NCBI GenBank assembly: GCA_951394045.1
Contig: OX595987.1
Coordinates: 806,001 to 870,000, forward strand
DNA length: 64,000 nt
Direction of reading: 5' to 3'
Origin: Nitzschia sp. DOCU1
Lineage: Eukaryota > Bacillariophyta > Bacillariophyceae > Bacillariales > Bacillariaceae
Positions 63,467-64,000 of this stretch are shown in pieces. The position numbers and the translations under genes were made by a program. Below the pieces are notes generated by a model that was not told where the DNA came from, ran no database searches, and saw only the letters and a list, made by a program, of their open reading frames with translations. Within the stretch, counting starts at the first letter, position 1, and every line of letters begins with the position of its first letter.

Positions 63467-64000
63467 TCACTCCGTTGGTGGAACGACATCGTCTCCAATC
63501 AGGTGTAAACCCAAACTTTTAACCTTTTCCAAAAGAGGACGGAATTCCGGTCTGATTATTTCGATTGCATCTAGAGGGGGAGAGCATCGAAGAGGATGTA
63601 GAGAAACAACGGAGAAAAAACCGTGAGATCGAGTGCAACAGCAAGGAGAGTCCTACGTGACAACTTACCGTCAATCGAAAACGCTTGCCGTATCCGAGAA
63701 TTTTCAGGCCAAGAATCATGGATTGCTTGGACATAGAGCGGAAAGAAAGTCATACAAACATGGGTGTGTTTAGGTTCGGCAGAAGATGAATCCTGGATTG
63801 TGTCGGGTTTGATAACATATGCTGGTAAAAGCGAACTTAAGTCGCAGTAGGTTGTGACTGGGAGGTCAGCAAAGGCGTCACCGTTCTCCTTTGCATCAGA
63901 CAAGCGCCGTTGTCGAGATTTTCGTGTTTCTGCCCGAAACGAATCGAGCTTGGGCCCCAAAATGCCTAAAACTCCTGCTTCTTCAAAACATTCTCGAATA
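63467..64000 (-). CDS. Second Nudix hydrolase (5' part outside window)
   Basis: Exons 64000-63669 (open at the window edge) and 63570-63467, split by a 98-base GT-AG intron in phase 1. At the very edge the frame reads IRECFEEAGVLGILGPKLDSF, the last part of a Nudix box, as in the gene at 57187-58338 (IRETFEEAGVLGVIGPRLEE). The downstream parts also match: MTFFPLYVQAIHDSWPEN (MTLFPLYVSEVRANWPE) and, after the splice, IDDAIEIIRPEFRPLLEKVKSLGLHL (IDEAIRMCESRPEFQAAL...). It ends at a TGA (63467-63469). This is a paralogue about 5 kb from the first, same orientation. The reaction is likely the same diphosphate cleavage. Confidence 0.85.

Noticed and set aside
1..64000. CRISPR array, riboswitch, integron or bacterial operon features
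   Set aside because: Gene structure with GT-AG introns is eukaryotic; no regularly spaced repeats were seen.

Overview
The window looks like nuclear DNA of a pennate diatom, most probably Phaeodactylum tricornutum (an inference from gene content, not a database match). Genes are compact and lie on both strands. Introns are few, short (about 68-160 bases) and GT-AG. Several products carry secretory-type N-termini, some followed by a Ser/Thr-rich stretch, as expected for complex-plastid import. The gene set is stramenopile in character: a K+-independent proton pyrophosphatase, a plastid-type MGDG synthase, an ArgA-type acetylglutamate synthase, a Hub1/UBL5 protein and a seipin. About 30 protein genes are supported. 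Two run off the edges: a MED17-like gene at the left and a Nudix gene at the right. Exon joins were derived by hand from reading frames and splice sites.

Layout. 1-4.7 kb: MED17-like gene, copy A of a 1.55 kb repeat, and a CDC123 homologue. 5-15 kb: FMN-dependent 2-hydroxyacid oxidase, a ubiquitin-like membrane protein, a Pho88/SND3-ankyrin fusion, alanine aminotransferase, and an FAD oxidoreductase divergent from it. 15.8-23 kb: TPR protein, an unknown gene, a GT2-like glycosyltransferase and the proton pyrophosphatase. 23.7-28.6 kb: two paralogous glyoxalase-like (VOC) genes, one with a Lys/Glu-rich insert. 29-35 kb: N-acetylglutamate synthase, a GNAT enzyme, and an unknown acidic protein whose last codons lie in a 150 bp triplicated repeat. 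35.6-47.9 kb: a 1366-residue modular EF-hand-like protein, Hub1/UBL5, NADP-type glutamate dehydrogenase, PI 4-kinase and a small BRCT-like gene. 48.3-49.8 kb: repeat copy B. 49.9-64 kb: renalase-like FAD enzyme, glutathione S-transferase, MGDG synthase, seipin, Nudix hydrolase, alpha/beta hydrolase, IQM-like protein, and a second partial Nudix gene.

Functional themes are nitrogen and photorespiratory carbon metabolism (hydroxyacid oxidase, alanine aminotransferase, glutamate dehydrogenase, acetylglutamate synthase) and lipid/membrane biology (MGDG synthase, seipin, PI4K, esterase, Pho88). There is no operon-like organisation; neighbours are independent eukaryotic genes.

The most unusual material is non-coding. 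The two copies of the 1.55 kb repeat carry paired hairpin modules, and one stem base pair covaries between modules. CRE/CCRE-like palindromes lie upstream of the hydroxyacid oxidase and between the aminotransferase and FAD oxidoreductase genes. A 35 bp element is shared by the upstream regions of the GST and MGDG synthase genes. A 150 bp unit containing a stop codon is triplicated.
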